Part shown: one piece after another, positions 24,884-37,948 of the stretch
Position numbering within the stretch: the first letter of the stretch is position 1
Layout of the letters: each line of letters starts with the position of its first letter
Origin: Candidatus Latescibacterota bacterium
GTDB lineage: Bacteria; Latescibacterota; UBA2968; UBA8231
Direction of reading: 5' to 3'
Assembly (NCBI GenBank): GCA_021295675.1
Contig: JAGWBY010000019.1
Coordinates: 19,231-60,080, forward strand
DNA length: 40,850 nucleotides
Translations under genes and position numbers: made by a program
Notes under the pieces: generated by a model
What the model was told of the DNA's origin: nothing
The model's input: only the letters and a program-made list of their open reading frames with translations
The model's database searches: none

Positions 24884-25192
24884 TTAGACCTTTATGTCGA
24901 TGCCGATACCCGCAGGCAGATCGAGCTTCATCAGCGCGTCCACGGTCTGCGGTGTTGAATCGTAAATATCGATGAGCCGCTTGTGGATGCGCGTCTCAAA
25001 CTGTTCGCGCGATTTCTTGTCCACGTGTGGAGATCTCAGCACAGTGTACACTGTGCGAGCCGTCGGCAGCGGTACCGGGCCGGCGATGCGGGCCCCGCTG
25101 CGCTTAACCGTCTGGACGATCTCGTCCACGGATTTGTCCAACGCCATGTGGTCGTAGGCTTTGAGACGAATGCGTATTCTATCAACTGCCAC
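24884..25192 (-). CDS. rpsJ: 30S ribosomal protein S10
   Basis: S10 is also NusE, the partner of NusG that couples transcription with translation. The 102-residue protein (GTG start) has [55 protein letters not shown] and the C-terminal [12 protein letters not shown]. Complete. It follows tuf by 29 bases. Confidence 0.97.
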   Translation of the reverse strand: MAVDRIRIRLKAYDHMALDKSVDEIVQTVKRSGARIAGPVPLPTARTVYTVLRSPHVDKKSREQFETRIHKRLIDIYDSTPQTVDALMKLDLPAGIGIDIKV

Positions 25193-25221
25193 TGGCTCGC
25201 ATCTCCCTAACGCGGCTTTTC

Positions 25222-26412
<1,191 letters not shown>

Positions 26413-26451
26413 TTCTTAAATCCTCTCCTGTTCTGAAAGGCGGGTTACCGC

Positions 26452-28530
26452 TTAACCTCGAGTGCTGTCTATGATTTGTTCGATGATTTGACTTGGGACG
26501 GCTTGGTATTTGGAAAACTGCATAGTAAAAAGCGCCCGGCCTTGGGTCAGCGAACGTAGGCGCGTGGCGTAGCCAAAAGTCTCGCTCAGCGGCACGAAGG
26601 CCTTGACAACCTGAGCATCAGAACGGGGATTGATGCCTTGTATCTCGCCGCGGTGCGAATTGAGATCGCCCACTACGTCGCCCAAATATTGATCGGGGAC
26701 GACGACCTCTAACTCCATAATCGGCTCCATGAGATAGGGAGATGCCTTCGCGGCACCATCTTTGAAAGCCATGGACCCGGCGACCTTAAAGGCGACTTCC
26801 GATGAGTCAACCTCGTGATGCGACCCATCTACCAGCATGACTTTAACATCTTCGATAGGGTAACCGGCAACAGGACCGGTGCTCATCGCTTCAATAATGC
26901 CCTCGCGCACTGGATTGATGTATTCCTTAGGAATGTTGCCGCCGATAATTTTCGACTCGAATACCAGCCCACTGCCCGGCTCGCCCGGCTCGATTTCCAA
27001 CTCGACGTGCCCGTATTGGCCGCGGCCTCCGGTCTGTCGCACGAACCTACCTGTAACCTCAACGGCCTTGCGCAGACCTTCTTTGTAGGCCACTTGGGGC
27101 TTGCCGATATTGGCTTCTACCTTGAATTCGCGGAAGAGGCGGTCGATGAGGATCTCTAAGTGCAATTCGCCCATGCCCGACATGATCGTCTGGCCCGTCT
27201 CGTCGTCAAGCTTGATCTGAAAGGTTGGGTCTTCCTCGCTGAGCTTGGACAGAGCAATGTATAGCTGCTCCTGGTCCGCCCGCGTCTTTGGCTCAATTGC
27301 CACGTGGACCACCGGCTCGGCGAATTCAATCTTTTCCAAGACAATGGGATGCTGCTCGTCACAAAGCGTATCGCCAGTAGTAGTGTTTTTGAGGCCTACC
27401 ACCGCGACTATGTCACCGGCATAGGCACGAGATAGCTCGGTGCGGTCGTTGGCGTGCATCTCTAGCAAGCGCGCGGTGCGCTCGCGACGCTCAGTCGTCA
27501 CATTGTAGAGATAAGTGCCTGAGCTCAGCACGCCTGAATAGACGCGAACAAAGGTAAGACGCCCAACAAAGGGATCCGTCATAACCTTAAAGGCCAACCC
27601 AGCAAAAGGCGCATCATCAAGGGCAGGACGCACCGCTTCTGCGCTGGAATGGGGCAGCATACCCTTGACTTCGCCGACGTCGGCTGGAGACGGTAGATAG
27701 TGTAGCACCGCATCGAGCAAGCGCTGGACTCCTTTATACTTATAGGCACTGCCGCACGTTACGGGCACGGCCTTCAGCGAGATGGTGGCTTGGCGCAGCG
27801 CAGCTCGGATTTCGTCGGGGTGAATTTCTTCCCCTTCGAGAAATTTTTCGAGCAGTCCATCGTCGAATTCAGCCACCGACTCTAGCAGCTTTTCGCGGTA
27901 CTGCAAGGCCTCCTCTAATAGATCCGCGGGGATCTCGTCCTCGAAAAACTTGACGCCTTGGCTGGCCTCTTCGTAGGTAATGGCCTTCATCTCGACCAAG
28001 TCTATTAAGCCATTGAACGTCTCGCCAACGCCGATGGGCAACTGGACAGGCACAAAATTGCTGTTCAATCGCTCTTGGAGCATGCTGAGTACCTGAAAAA
28101 AATCAGCTCCATTGCGATCCATTTTGTTGACAAAAGCAATGCGCGGGACGCGGTATTTGTCGGCTTGGCGCCAGACGGTCTCGGACTGCGGCTCAACTCC
28201 GCCGACCGCGCAGAAAACGCCTATGGCACCGTCGAGTACGCGCAGCGAACGCTCGACCTCGGCAGTAAAATCCACATGGCCGGGCGTGTCGATGATGTTG
28301 ACGCGGTGATCCTTCCACTGGCAAGCAGTAGCGGCAGAAGTTATGGTAATTCCGCGCTCGCGCTCTTGCTCCATCCAGTCCATCGTCGCTGTACCGTCAT
28401 GAACCTCTCCCATGCGGTGAACTCGACCAGTATAGTAGAGAATTCGCTCGGTCGTGGTGGTCTTGCCAGCGTCGATGTGAGCCGCAATCCCTATATTGCG
28501 CGTGTCTTTTTGTGCAAACTTTCGTGCCAT
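26452..28530 (-). CDS. fusA: Elongation factor G
   Basis: EF-G drives ribosome translocation and recycling. The 692-residue protein has [41 protein letters not shown], and the later domains including [17 protein letters not shown] and [11 protein letters not shown]. Length and all five domains look complete. It is encoded between rpsG and tuf, as in the str operon. Confidence 0.98.
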   Translation of the reverse strand: MARKFAQKDTRNIGIAAHIDAGKTTTTERILYYTGRVHRMGEVHDGTATMDWMEQERERGITITSAATACQWKDHRVNIIDTPGHVDFTAEVERSLRVLDGAIGVFCAVGGVEPQSETVWRQADKYRVPRIAFVNKMDRNGADFFQVLSMLQERLNSNFVPVQLPIGVGETFNGLIDLVEMKAITYEEASQGVKFFEDEIPADLLEEALQYREKLLESVAEFDDGLLEKFLEGEEIHPDEIRAALRQATISLKAVPVTCGSAYKYKGVQRLLDAVLHYLPSPADVGEVKGMLPHSSAEAVRPALDDAPFAGLAFKVMTDPFVGRLTFVRVYSGVLSSGTYLYNVTTERRERTARLLEMHANDRTELSRAYAGDIVAVVGLKNTTTGDTLCDEQHPIVLEKIEFAEPVVHVAIEPKTRADQEQLYIALSKLSEEDPTFQIKLDDETGQTIMSGMGELHLEILIDRLFREFKVEANIGKPQVAYKEGLRKAVEVTGRFVRQTGGRGQYGHVELEIEPGEPGSGLVFESKIIGGNIPKEYINPVREGIIEAMSTGPVAGYPIEDVKVMLVDGSHHEVDSSEVAFKVAGSMAFKDGAAKASPYLMEPIMELEVVVPDQYLGDVVGDLNSHRGEIQGINPRSDAQVVKAFVPLSETFGYATRLRSLTQGRALFTMQFSKYQAVPSQIIEQIIDSTRG

Positions 28531-28546
28531 TTGACTTGGGAACTCC

Positions 28547-29017
28547 CTAAAATCTGTAATGAGCGAAGGCTTTATTCGCCTCGGCCATGCGGTGGACGTC
28601 TTCCTTCATTCGCACAGCCCCACCTTCCCCCCTTGACGCAGCGATAAACTCATTGGCCAACCGCTCGGCCATGGTGCGTTCAGAGCGCTCGCGAGCGAAG
28701 CGAATCAACCAGCTAATCGAACGCGCCGTGCGCTCGTCTGGCCGCATTTCGACCGGCACCTGATAGGTCTGGCCACCGACTCGACGCGATTTAACCATGA
28801 CAATAGGCTTGGCGTTTTCCAGCGCCTTCTGAAAAATATCAATTCCGTCTTGGCCGCTACGCTCGACGACCAAGTCAATCGAGTCGTAGAATATGCGCTC
28901 GGCCACGCTCTTCTTGCCTTGCTTCATCAGCGAATTTACGAACCTCGCCGCCAAGACATTGTGGAACTTCGGGTCCGGCAGCAGTTTGCGCTTGATTGCT
29001 CTTTTACGCCGCGACAT
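28547..29017 (-). CDS. rpsG: 30S ribosomal protein S7
   Basis: S7 organises the 30S head and in E. coli represses the str operon. The 156-residue protein has [40 protein letters not shown] and the C-terminal [24 protein letters not shown]. Complete. The 11-base gap to rpsL is too small for a structured repressor site. Confidence 0.97.
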   Translation of the reverse strand: MSRRKRAIKRKLLPDPKFHNVLAARFVNSLMKQGKKSVAERIFYDSIDLVVERSGQDGIDIFQKALENAKPIVMVKSRRVGGQTYQVPVEMRPDERTARSISWLIRFARERSERTMAERLANEFIAASRGEGGAVRMKEDVHRMAEANKAFAHYRF

Positions 29018-29028
29018 TGCTCGTACTC

Positions 29029-29400
29029 CTAGATTGGCCGCCGGGTGCCATACTTAGAGCGACTCTGACGGCGGTCAGCCACGCCCGTTGCATCGAGGAC
29101 ACCGCGCACTATGTGGTAACGCACGCCAGGGCAGTCCTTGATGCGACCCCCGCGCACCAAGACGATGGAGTGTTCCTGCAGCGTATGCCCCTCACCTGGC
29201 ACATAAGCCGTGACTTCTATCCCCGTAGTCAAACGCACGCGAGCCATCTTGCGCAGAGCCGAATTGGGCTTCTTTGGCGTTTGAGTGTAAACGCGCGTAC
29301 AAACACCACGGCGCTGGGGGCAACCTCTCAGCGCTGGGGAATCCGTCTTTTTTAGTGATTTCTGCCGGCTTTTGCGGACCAGTTGGCTAACCGTTGGCAA
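29029..29400 (-). CDS. rpsL: 30S ribosomal protein S12
   Basis: S12 sits at the decoding centre. The 123-residue protein reads [34 protein letters not shown] and [22 protein letters not shown]. The Lys positions at which changes give streptomycin resistance in other bacteria (TPKKPNS, RIKDCPG) have the sensitive-type residues. The start is TTG at 29400, nine bases after GAGGAG. Confidence 0.97.
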   Translation of the reverse strand: MPTVSQLVRKSRQKSLKKTDSPALRGCPQRRGVCTRVYTQTPKKPNSALRKMARVRLTTGIEVTAYVPGEGHTLQEHSIVLVRGGRIKDCPGVRYHIVRGVLDATGVADRRQSRSKYGTRRPI

Positions 29401-29445
29401 ACGCTATTTCTCCTCGTCATTTTGTAATAAATAGCAAGCTCATAA

Positions 29446-29472
29446 ATTAGATATAAATCCTATAACTGTCAA
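29446..29472 (-). promoter_or_regulatory. Candidate sigma-70-type promoter for the str genes
   Basis: On the minus strand TTGACA (29467-29472) begins three bases after the rpoC stop. TCTAAT (29446-29451) follows after a 15-base spacer, shorter than the ideal 17. The AT-rich run lies in the only sizeable gap between rpoC and rpsL. It is a plausible separate start for rpsL and the genes after it. Confidence 0.45.
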
Positions 29473-29474
29473 TA

Positions 29475-32400
29475 CTAATCGCCCAAAACACCTGTCTCCG
29501 CAGCCGCAACTTCAGCCAACTCGGCTTTGCCATTGCCTTCGGGCTCCAAGCTCTCATAGGAGATTCCTCGGTAGGACGTAGTGCCTGTGCCGGCTGGGAT
29601 CAAGCGGCCGATGATGACGTTTTCTTTAAGGCCGCGCAGGTGATCTATCTTGCCTTGCACGGCTGCCTCGGTCAACACGCGCGTCGTCTCTTGGAAAGAG
29701 GCCGCAGAGATAAAGCTATCCGTGCGCAGCGAAGCACGGGTAATGCCTAAAAGGATCGGCTGACAGGTGGCTGGGTCTCCCCCCTCGTAGAGAACTTTTC
29801 CATTCTCCCTGTTGAAGCGGATTTTATCCACTTCCTCACCTTCGAGAAAGTTCGTATCGCCTGGATCAATGATGCGCACCTTCTGTAACATCTGCTTGAC
29901 GATCACCTCAATGTGCTTGTCGTTGATCTCTACAGCCTGGAGGCGATAGACATCCTGAATCTCGTTGACCAAATACTCCTGCACCTTATTCACGCCTTGG
30001 ACCCGCAAGATATCGTGCGGGTTGACCGACCCTTCGGAGAGGCGCTCGCCGGCTTCAACTTTGTCGCCTTCCTGCACGCGCAAGTGCTTGCCGTAGGGGA
30101 CCAAGTATTTCTTTTTTTCGCCATCCTCCGGGGTGACGAACAGTTCGCGGTTGCCGCGGATTAGACCGCCAAAGCTCACCGTGCCGTTAATTTCCGATAT
30201 GACTGCCGGTTCCTTGGGCCGACGTGCCTCAAAGAGTTCAGCAACGCGCGGCAAACCGCCGGTTATGTCGCGTGTCTTGGAACGCTCACGTGGGATTTTG
30301 ACCAACACCTGCCCCGGTGCGACTTGATCTCCATTTTCGACCAACAGACGCGCTCCGACCGGAATGATAAAAGAACGGGGCCCATATTCTTCACTCTCGA
30401 TCTCGATCTGCGGACTCAGCGAGCGGTCGCGCTGTTCGACGATACTGCGGACGCTCAGGCCCGTGCTTTCGTCGAATTCCTCGCGCATAGTTTCCTTGTT
30501 GATATCTATGAACATGATCCGGCCCGGGCGGTCGGTGAGGATCACATTGTTGTATGGATCCCATTCGTACAGCACATCCCCCATCTCAACTTGCTCTTCA
30601 TCTTCGACCTTGAGCACTGCGCCATAAGGGGTGGCGATAGAAGAGCGCACTCGATTCTGTTCATCGAGCAAGCCGATTTCGCCGTTGCGCCCGACGACCG
30701 TGACGCCGGCTGTCGGGTTTTGCACCGTATCGACGTTAGAAAATTGAACGCGACCAGCCCGGCGTGCGGTGATCTGCGACTGTTCGGCGATGCGACTCGC
30801 CGTACCGCCGATGTGAAAAGTTCGCAGCGTGAGCTGAGTACCTGGTTCACCAATGCTTTGTGCTGCCACTACCCCAACGGCCTCGCCCACATTGACCTCG
30901 CGGCCAGTACCCATGTTGCGTCCGTAGCACTTGATGCACACGCCGCGCTCGGACTCGCATGTGAGCACCGAGCGAATGTGCACTTCTTCAATGCCGGCTT
31001 GAGCAATGCGATTGGCGTCTTCCTCTTCCAACAGGGTTCCCGCGTGGGCCACCACATTTTTATCGTCATCGAGAGCGTCATCTTGCAATACGCGACCGAC
31101 GATGCGGTCGGCCAGCGGCTCGATTACCTCCTCTCCGTCCTTGAGAGCACCGATCTTCAGCCCTTGGCTAGTCATGCAGTTTTCTTCGCTGATCACCACA
31201 TCTTGAGCCACATCAACCATCCGCCGCGTCAGATATCCGGCTTCGGCCGTCTTCAGAGCCGTATCGGCCAAACCCTTGCGCGCTCCGTGGGTCGAGATGA
31301 AGTACTCGAGTACCGACAGTCCTTCTTTGAAAGAGGCGATAATTGGCGTTTCGATGATTTCGCCGACAGCACCGGTCAGCTTTTTCTGCGGCTTGTTCAT
31401 CAAGCCACGCATACCGCCTAGCTGTTTGATCTGATCCTCGCTGCCGCGCGCACCAGAATCCTTCATAACGTAAACCGAGTTAAAGCCCTCTTCGGCTTCC
31501 TCGAGCGTGCGCTGCACCGCGCGCGAGACCTCCGATGTGGTATGAGTCCAGATGTCGATGATCTTGTTGTAGCGCTCGCCATCGGTGATGATACCGTTAG
31601 CATACTGATCGCGGACTTTCTCCACTTCCTTGAGCGCGCCGTCAATGAGCTTGGTTTTAGTATCGGGTACGACTACGTCGTCAACGGCGATGGATACGCC
31701 GGCCAGCGTCGCGTAGTGATAGCCCATATTCTTGAGCTGATCGACGAACTCTGCCGTACGCCTGTTGCCCAGTAGGCGATGCACTTGGGCGGTAATCCTC
31801 TTGATATCGACCTTGTCAACCGTGCGGTTGATAAAGCCGATTTCCTCCGGGAGCACCTCGTTGAAAAGCAAACGACCGACGGTCGTATTCACCATCTCGC
31901 CATCAATGCGCACCACGACCGGCTGGTGCAAGGTAATGCGACCCGCTTCAAAAGCCGCAACCGCCTCGGTCTTGTTGGCAAAGGTGCGCTCGACTCCACC
32001 TGCTTCGCTAAAACGCACTTTGGTCAGGTAATAACTGCCGAGCACGATGTCCTGAGGGTTGTCCATGATGACCGGCTCGCCATCGGCCGGCTTGAGGATA
32101 TTGTTAGTAGAAAGCATAAGAAGCCGCGCCTCGATCTGGGACTCGAACGAGAGCGGGACATGCACAGCCATCTGGTCGCCATCAAAGTCGGCATTAAAGG
32201 CAGCGCAGACCAGCGGGTGCAGGCGAATGGCCTTGCCCTCGACGAGAATAGGCTGAAACGCCTGAATGCCCAACTTGTGCAACGTCGGTGCCCGATTGAG
32301 CAATACACAGTGGTCGCGAATGATCTCCTCGAGAATGTCCCAGACCTCTGGGCGCTCGCGCTCGACCAGCTTCTTGGCACTCTTGACGGTTTGCACCAGT

Positions 32401-33560
32401 CCTTTTTCTTCCAATTTCTTGATCACAAACGGCTTAAATAGCTCTAGAGCCATGCCCTTGGGCAGACCACACTGGTACAGTTTGAGTTCTGGACCGACGA
32501 CGATGACCGAACGGCCCGAATAGTCGACGCGCTTGCCTAGCAAGTTCTGGCGAAAACGGCCCTGTTTGCCCTTGAGCAGATCGCTGAGCGACTTGAGCGA
32601 GCGATTGCCGTCGCCGCGCACGGCCCGCGAGCGACGCCCGTTGTCGAAGAGGGCATCAACAGCTTCCTGAAGCATCCTCTTCTCGTTGCGCAGAATGACT
32701 TCGGGAGCCTTGATATTGATCAGCTTCTTCAAGCGGTTGTTGCGATTGATGACCCGGCGGTAGAGGTCATTGAGGTCGGAAGTGGCGAAGCGACCACCCT
32801 CTAAGGGTACCAAGGGACGCAGATCCGGCGGAATGACCGGAATGTTGTCGAGAATCATCCACTCAGGCCGGTTTTCGGACTGGCGGAAGGCTTCGACGAC
32901 CTTGAGCCGCTTGAGTGACTCTTGCTTGCGCTGGATCGAACTCTCCATCCTGACCCTAGTTCGCAACTCGGCCGAGAGCTCTTCAATGTCAATCTCCTCT
33001 AAGAGCCGCTTGACTGCGGGTGCTCCCATCTCGACCTCGGGGTCGCCACCTTCTTCTTGTATCTCGAAAAGCTCCTCCTCCGTCAAAAGATCCAGCTTCT
33101 CCACAGGTGTGCCCCGCGGGTCAATGACGACATAGGACTCGTAGTAGAGGATGCGCTCAAGATTGCGCATCGTGATGTCAAGTAAGGCACCGATGCGCGA
33201 AGGCAGCGACTTAAAATACCAGATGTGGGAAACCTGTACGGCCAGTTCGATGTGTCCGAGGCGCTCGCGGCGAACCTTGACCTGCGTGACCTCAACGCCG
33301 CAACGGTCGCATACTACGCCTCGATAGCGGATGCCCTTGTACTTGCCGCAATGGCAGTTCCAGTCCTTGACCGGACCGAAGATGCGTTCGCAGAACAACC
33401 CGTCTCGCTCCGGCTTGAAGGAGCGATAGTTGATCGTCTCGGGTTTGGTGACCTCCCCTTGCGACCAAGCGCGAATGGTCTCGGGAGAGGCGAGTTGAAT
33501 GCGGATGGAATCAAAATCAGTCGGTTTGCGCGATGCATTGGCAGTCTGTAACACTGGCAC
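29475..33560 (-). CDS. rpoC: DNA-directed RNA polymerase beta' subunit
   Basis: This is the catalytic clamp subunit of RNA polymerase, about 1360 residues. It has the N-terminal zinc ribbon ([21 protein letters not shown]), the lid/rudder region [18 protein letters not shown], the active-site [12 protein letters not shown] whose three Asp bind magnesium, the bridge/trigger region with [27 protein letters not shown] split by no gap, and the second zinc site with [11 protein letters not shown]. All parts are present. The start may be GTG 33560 or, better spaced from AAAGGGG, GTG 33554. Only about 30 bases separate it from rpoB. Confidence 0.98.
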   Translation of the reverse strand: MPVLQTANASRKPTDFDSIRIQLASPETIRAWSQGEVTKPETINYRSFKPERDGLFCERIFGPVKDWNCHCGKYKGIRYRGVVCDRCGVEVTQVKVRRERLGHIELAVQVSHIWYFKSLPSRIGALLDITMRNLERILYYESYVVIDPRGTPVEKLDLLTEEELFEIQEEGGDPEVEMGAPAVKRLLEEIDIEELSAELRTRVRMESSIQRKQESLKRLKVVEAFRQSENRPEWMILDNIPVIPPDLRPLVPLEGGRFATSDLNDLYRRVINRNNRLKKLINIKAPEVILRNEKRMLQEAVDALFDNGRRSRAVRGDGNRSLKSLSDLLKGKQGRFRQNLLGKRVDYSGRSVIVVGPELKLYQCGLPKGMALELFKPFVIKKLEEKGLVQTVKSAKKLVERERPEVWDILEEIIRDHCVLLNRAPTLHKLGIQAFQPILVEGKAIRLHPLVCAAFNADFDGDQMAVHVPLSFESQIEARLLMLSTNNILKPADGEPVIMDNPQDIVLGSYYLTKVRFSEAGGVERTFANKTEAVAAFEAGRITLHQPVVVRIDGEMVNTTVGRLLFNEVLPEEIGFINRTVDKVDIKRITAQVHRLLGNRRTAEFVDQLKNMGYHYATLAGVSIAVDDVVVPDTKTKLIDGALKEVEKVRDQYANGIITDGERYNKIIDIWTHTTSEVSRAVQRTLEEAEEGFNSVYVMKDSGARGSEDQIKQLGGMRGLMNKPQKKLTGAVGEIIETPIIASFKEGLSVLEYFISTHGARKGLADTALKTAEAGYLTRRMVDVAQDVVISEENCMTSQGLKIGALKDGEEVIEPLADRIVGRVLQDDALDDDKNVVAHAGTLLEEEDANRIAQAGIEEVHIRSVLTCESERGVCIKCYGRNMGTGREVNVGEAVGVVAAQSIGEPGTQLTLRTFHIGGTASRIAEQSQITARRAGRVQFSNVDTVQNPTAGVTVVGRNGEIGLLDEQNRVRSSIATPYGAVLKVEDEEQVEMGDVLYEWDPYNNVILTDRPGRIMFIDINKETMREEFDESTGLSVRSIVEQRDRSLSPQIEIESEEYGPRSFIIPVGARLLVENGDQVAPGQVLVKIPRERSKTRDITGGLPRVAELFEARRPKEPAVISEINGTVSFGGLIRGNRELFVTPEDGEKKKYLVPYGKHLRVQEGDKVEAGERLSEGSVNPHDILRVQGVNKVQEYLVNEIQDVYRLQAVEINDKHIEVIVKQMLQKVRIIDPGDTNFLEGEEVDKIRFNRENGKVLYEGGDPATCQPILLGITRASLRTDSFISAASFQETTRVLTEAAVQGKIDHLRGLKENVIIGRLIPAGTGTTSYRGISYESLEPEGNGKAELAEVAAAETGVLGD

Positions 33561-33592
33561 CCCCTTTGCGCTTTATGCGAATGCTCTGCAAT

Positions 33593-36500
33593 TCAATATG
33601 TCTCGACGATCCTGCTGTCTTCGAGGATCACATCCAGACACAAACTCTGTAATTCCTTGACCAGCACATTGAACGATTCTGGAATGCCTGGTTCCGGCGG
33701 ATTCTCTCCTTTCACGATGGCCTCGTAGATCTTAGAACGCCCAGCGACATCGTCGGATTTGACCGTCAGCATCTCTTGGAGCGTATAGGCTGAGCCGTAG
33801 GCCTCCAGTGCCCACACTTCCATTTCGCCGAAGCGCTGGCCACCGAACTGCGCCTTGCCGCCCAAGGGCTGCTGAGTGACCAGCGAGTACGGCCCGATGG
33901 AGCGAGCGTGAATTTTGTCGGCGACCAAGTGCGAAAGCTTTAACATGTATATGTAGCCTACAGTCACTCGCTTATCTAGCTTGGTGCCGGTCCGCCCATC
34001 GTAGAGCACTTGTTTGCCGTCATTTGGTATCTCGGCCTCGTCGAGCATTGCTTGTACCTCGTCGAGGGATGCCCCGTCGAAAACCGGGGTCGCCACATGC
34101 ATGTCTAGGGCATGGGCGGCCATACCTAGATGGGTTTCAAAAATCTGGCCCAAGTTCATGCGCGAGGGCACGCCCAAGGGGTTGAGGGCAATATCTACGG
34201 GCGTACCGTCTTCGAGGAAGGGCATGTCCTCTTCCGGCGCGATATAAGCGACTACGCCCTTATTGCCGTGGCGACCGGCCATCTTGTCGCCGACCGAGAG
34301 CTTGCGCTTCTTGGCCACATAGACCTTGACTAGCTGCGCGATGCCCGGCGGCAACTCATCACCGCGCGTGATACGCTCTATTTGGCGCTCTGTTTGCTCG
34401 TCGACCAGCTTTAGCTGCTCTTCGGCATAGCGCAACAGTTCGACAACTTCAACGCTGACTTCGGGATCTGCGGTCCAGTCCTTTTCGGGCTGCAGCGCAG
34501 AGAAATCTTCACCCACCCGTTCGAGCAGCCGCTCGCTCAGTTGGGTGCCTTTACGCACCTTCAACTCGCCGTCTTGAGAGTATAAGCTGCCCAACTTGAC
34601 ATTCCCCACCACCTCCAGCAACCTAGTGTTGCGCTCGGCAATCAGGCGCTCCTTGCGCTCGGCCGCCTCTTGCTCACAAGCGGCGATGCTCTCCCGACGC
34701 CGGGGCGAACTGCTCCGCTCGCGGCGCGAAAAAACCTTGCGGTCAATGACCACGCCTTCCATGCCGGGAGGCGCTTTCAGCGACGCATCGCGGACATCTC
34801 CCCGCAAGAGACGCTCTTCGGGCGACAGTTCGCTCTCCCCCTTGGGCGTCACTTTGCCGACTAGGATATCGCCGGGACCGACCTCGGCCCCAATGCGGAT
34901 AATGCCCTCGTCGTCGAGGTTGCGCACTGCTCCTTCACTGACGTTGGGAATCTCGCGGGTAATCTCCTCTTGACCTCGTTTGGTGTCGCGCACTTGCAGC
35001 TCAAATTCCTCAATGTGGACGGAAGTAAAAATGTCCTTTTTGAGGAGGCGCTCGCTGACGACGATAGCATCTTCGAAGTTGTAGCCGTTCCAAGGCATAA
35101 AGGCAACTAGGACATTCACACCTAGAGCTAAGTCCCCTCGGTCCGTAGCGGCACCATCGGCCAAAGGTTGACCGGTCTGCACCTTGTCGCCGACTTGGAC
35201 CAAGGGCCGCTGGTTGATACAGCAGTCTTGGTTGGAACGAGCAAATTTGGTCAACTTGTACTCGTCGGCGTCTGCTGTGTCCAACGGAGTCAACCGCGTG
35301 CTGTACTTCTTGTCGCGGCGCACAATAATGCGCTCGGCATCGACGCTGATGACCACGCCGGGATTGCGGGCTACAACGATCGCCCCCGAATCGCGCGCGA
35401 CTTTGTTCTCCATACCAGTGCCGACATACGGTGCTTCGGTAAAGAGCAACGGCACGGCCTGGCGCTGCATGTTGGAGCCCATAAGCGCTCGGTTGGCGTC
35501 GTCGTGTTCGAGGAAGGGTATTAGGGCCGCCGCCCCGCTGACGAGCTGATTAGGCGATACGTCCATGTAGTCGAGCTCGTCCGGGGTTACCATAGGATAA
35601 TCATCCCGCTTGCGGGCTTTGACCAAGGGGTTGAGAAATTTGCCCGCGTCGTCAATGGGTGCGTTGGCTTGGGCGATGATGTATTTGTCTTCTTCGGCCG
35701 CCGTCAGAAACTCGATCTCATTTGTCACCTTACCGTTTATCACCTTGCGGTACGGCGTCTCCAGAAAGCCAAAGGAATTGACCCGAGCGTACGTACTCAA
35801 CGAGGAGATCAGGCCGATATTGGGACCTTCCGGCGTCTCGATGGGACATATACGACCGTAGTGCGTATAGTGCACATCCCGCACTTCAAAACCAGCTCGG
35901 TCGCGGCTTAGCCCTCCCGGACCGAGAGCGCTAAGGCGGCGCTTGTGGGTCAACTCGTCAAGCGGATTAGTCTGCTGTATAAACTGCGAGAGTTGGCTCG
36001 AACCGAAAAACGCTTGGATCACGGTGGAAACCGTTCGCGCATTGACCAAATCGTGCGGCGTGATCTGATCTTCGTCGCGTAGGTTCATGCGCTCGCGAAT
36101 CGTCCTCGCCATGCGCGTTAGGCCAATGCTGAATTGTTGGGCTAGCAACTCGCCGACCAAGCGCACGCGACGATTGCCCAGATGATCGATATCGTCGGTA
36201 TTGCCCTGCCCCACCCGCAAACCCAACAGGTAGTGGATTATCGCCATGAAATCCTCGAGATGCAGCACCGTGCTCTCGAAGGGAATACCCACGTCCAAAC
36301 GGCGATTGATGCGATAGCGGCCCACATCGCCTAGGTTGTAGCGCTTGGCGTTGAAAAAGAGCCGATCCAGCAAGTCGCGCACGGTCGCGATATTGGGTGG
36401 GTCGCCGGGACGTAGGAGGTTGTAGATGCGCGTGAGAGCATCTTCCTCGTCTTTACTCGGGTCCTTAGCGAGCGTGTTCTCTATGACCCCGGGATCCTTG

Positions 36501-37357
36501 TCCGGTGGGGCGGCCAGAACCTTTAACTTCTCGATGTTGGCCGCTTGTAGATTCGTTAGATTTTCGCCGTTTATCTGCTCGTAGGCATCTAACAAAATTT
36601 CACCGCTGTCTTTATCGACGATGTCCTCGCCGCCGTTGTAGCGGTCGATCAATTCTTTGTCTATAGCTTCCTCGACCTCCTCGCGGAATAGACTGAGGAT
36701 TTCGCCATTCTTGGAGAAGCCAAGCGCCTTCAAGAGCGAAGTCACTGGCAGCTTGCGCTTCCGGTCGATATGCACGTACATGATATCGTTGATGTCCATG
36801 CTAAACTCTAGCCACATCCCTTTGTAGGGCAGGATCCGCGCCGAGAACAGCCGCTTGCCATTGGGATGCAAGGTCTCGTCGAAGAACACCCCAGGCGAGC
36901 GATGGAGCTGGCTGACGACTGTGCGTTCAGCTCCGTTGATGATAAACGTCCCCTCGCTAGTCATCAGGGGCAGTTCGCCCAAGAATACGGCCTGTTCGAC
37001 CACGTCCTTGACTGGAAGGTCCTTGCTTTCCTTGTCGCGGGTCACGAGGCGCAGGGTCGCGCGCAGCGGGGCGGCGAAAGTCATGTCCCGCTCGCGGCAT
37101 TCCTCTTCGCTGTAGCGGGGATTGCCAATGGAGTAGCTGACGTATTCGAGAGAGTATATCCCATGGGTATCGGTAACTGGGAAAATACTCTGGAAGACCA
37201 AGTGCAAACCGCGCCGCTGGCGCTGATGGGGCAAGACGGAGAGCTGCAGGAAGTCCTCGAAGGAGTCAAGCTGAACCGAAAGCAGGTTTGGCATCTCTGC
37301 GGCTTCTTTGATTTTGCCAAAAGAGCGCCTTCTAATGCTGCCGTTCGTCTTTGCCAA
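33593..37357 (-). CDS. rpoB: DNA-directed RNA polymerase beta subunit, with a seven-residue gap in the flap region
   Basis: This is the beta subunit of RNA polymerase, 1254 residues from a TTG start ([18 protein letters not shown]) chosen for GAGGAG seven bases upstream. Present are the protrusion and lobe, the rifampicin pocket (SSQLSQF to LSALGPGGL), the fork, the [10 protein letters not shown] active-site block and the C-terminal clamp. Two oddities stand out. SPEERLLR is followed directly by GDVRDASL, without the conserved AIFGEKA found in other beta subunits, an in-frame loss of 21 nt near 34801. The residue equal to E. coli Asp516 is Gln. It lies after rplL with a palindrome between. 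Confidence 0.98.
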   Translation of the reverse strand: MAKTNGSIRRRSFGKIKEAAEMPNLLSVQLDSFEDFLQLSVLPHQRQRRGLHLVFQSIFPVTDTHGIYSLEYVSYSIGNPRYSEEECRERDMTFAAPLRATLRLVTRDKESKDLPVKDVVEQAVFLGELPLMTSEGTFIINGAERTVVSQLHRSPGVFFDETLHPNGKRLFSARILPYKGMWLEFSMDINDIMYVHIDRKRKLPVTSLLKALGFSKNGEILSLFREEVEEAIDKELIDRYNGGEDIVDKDSGEILLDAYEQINGENLTNLQAANIEKLKVLAAPPDKDPGVIENTLAKDPSKDEEDALTRIYNLLRPGDPPNIATVRDLLDRLFFNAKRYNLGDVGRYRINRRLDVGIPFESTVLHLEDFMAIIHYLLGLRVGQGNTDDIDHLGNRRVRLVGELLAQQFSIGLTRMARTIRERMNLRDEDQITPHDLVNARTVSTVIQAFFGSSQLSQFIQQTNPLDELTHKRRLSALGPGGLSRDRAGFEVRDVHYTHYGRICPIETPEGPNIGLISSLSTYARVNSFGFLETPYRKVINGKVTNEIEFLTAAEEDKYIIAQANAPIDDAGKFLNPLVKARKRDDYPMVTPDELDYMDVSPNQLVSGAAALIPFLEHDDANRALMGSNMQRQAVPLLFTEAPYVGTGMENKVARDSGAIVVARNPGVVISVDAERIIVRRDKKYSTRLTPLDTADADEYKLTKFARSNQDCCINQRPLVQVGDKVQTGQPLADGAATDRGDLALGVNVLVAFMPWNGYNFEDAIVVSERLLKKDIFTSVHIEEFELQVRDTKRGQEEITREIPNVSEGAVRNLDDEGIIRIGAEVGPGDILVGKVTPKGESELSPEERLLRGDVRDASLKAPPGMEGVVIDRKVFSRRERSSSPRRRESIAACEQEAAERKERLIAERNTRLLEVVGNVKLGSLYSQDGELKVRKGTQLSERLLERVGEDFSALQPEKDWTADPEVSVEVVELLRYAEEQLKLVDEQTERQIERITRGDELPPGIAQLVKVYVAKKRKLSVGDKMAGRHGNKGVVAYIAPEEDMPFLEDGTPVDIALNPLGVPSRMNLGQIFETHLGMAAHALDMHVATPVFDGASLDEVQAMLDEAEIPNDGKQVLYDGRTGTKLDKRVTVGYIYMLKLSHLVADKIHARSIGPYSLVTQQPLGGKAQFGGQRFGEMEVWALEAYGSAYTLQEMLTVKSDDVAGRSKIYEAIVKGENPPEPGIPESFNVLVKELQSLCLDVILEDSRIVETY

Positions 37358-37393
37358 AGTCCAACTCCTCAATTTGTGGTTTTAGCCAAATGC

Positions 37394-37423
37394 TCATGGA
37401 GCTATTGGCCAATAGCTCCATGA
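37394..37423. promoter_or_regulatory. Perfect palindrome in the rplL-rpoB gap
   Basis: A 30-bp perfect inverted repeat with no loop (half TCATGGAGCTATTGG) lies between the rplL stop and the rpoB start. No T-run follows on the transcribed strand. In E. coli this gap holds an attenuator and an RNase III cut site. A processing hairpin or an operator is therefore possible. Confidence 0.7.
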
Positions 37424-37480
37424 ATGCGCGCTGCAGAAAAGCAGGTATGAACGAATGAGCTACTATATCAGCAGCAGTCT

Positions 37481-37891
37481 CTACTGGAGTTCTACCGTGG
37501 CTCCGGCATCCTGCAATTGGCTCTGGATTTCTTCGGCTTCTTCCTTGGTCGCCCCTTCCTTAACAGGCTTAGGTGCCTCGTCAACGAGCGCCTTGGCCTC
37601 TTTCAACCCTAAGCTAGTGATCTCGCGGACGACCTTGATAACTTGGATCTTCTTCTCGCCAGCGCTAGTAAGCACTACGTCAAAGGAATCCTTTTCTACG
37701 GCGGCCTCTTCGCCAGCACCATCGCTGGGCATCGCACCAGCCATCATCACCGGTGCTGCGGCCGACACGCCAAACTTGTCTTCGAGGGCTTTGACCAACT
37801 CGGCTAGTTCTAGGACCGTCAGGCCGCCGATGGTCTCAATGATTTCACCTACCTTACTATTGGCGGTAGTGGCAGTGGTTTCTTCGGTCAT
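37481..37891 (-). CDS. rplL: 50S ribosomal protein L7/L12
   Basis: L7/L12 forms the stalk that recruits translation factors. The 136-residue protein has the N-terminal dimer helix ([21 protein letters not shown]), an Ala/Gly hinge and the C-terminal domain with [25 protein letters not shown] and the factor-contacting helix. Complete. Confidence 0.97.
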   Translation of the reverse strand: MTEETTATTANSKVGEIIETIGGLTVLELAELVKALEDKFGVSAAAPVMMAGAMPSDGAGEEAAVEKDSFDVVLTSAGEKKIQVIKVVREITSLGLKEAKALVDEAPKPVKEGATKEEAEEIQSQLQDAGATVELQ

Positions 37892-37948
37892 GGGATACAG
37901 CCTCCTGTAATCCGTATTTGAGTTTGTTAAAAGGGACGAGAATGGGAA

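Noticed and set aside
30324..31421. Long plus-strand open frame opposite rpoC (365 codons)
   Set aside because: It is the mirror of a highly conserved gene, has no recognisable motifs, and its length follows from the codon bias of rpoC on the other strand.
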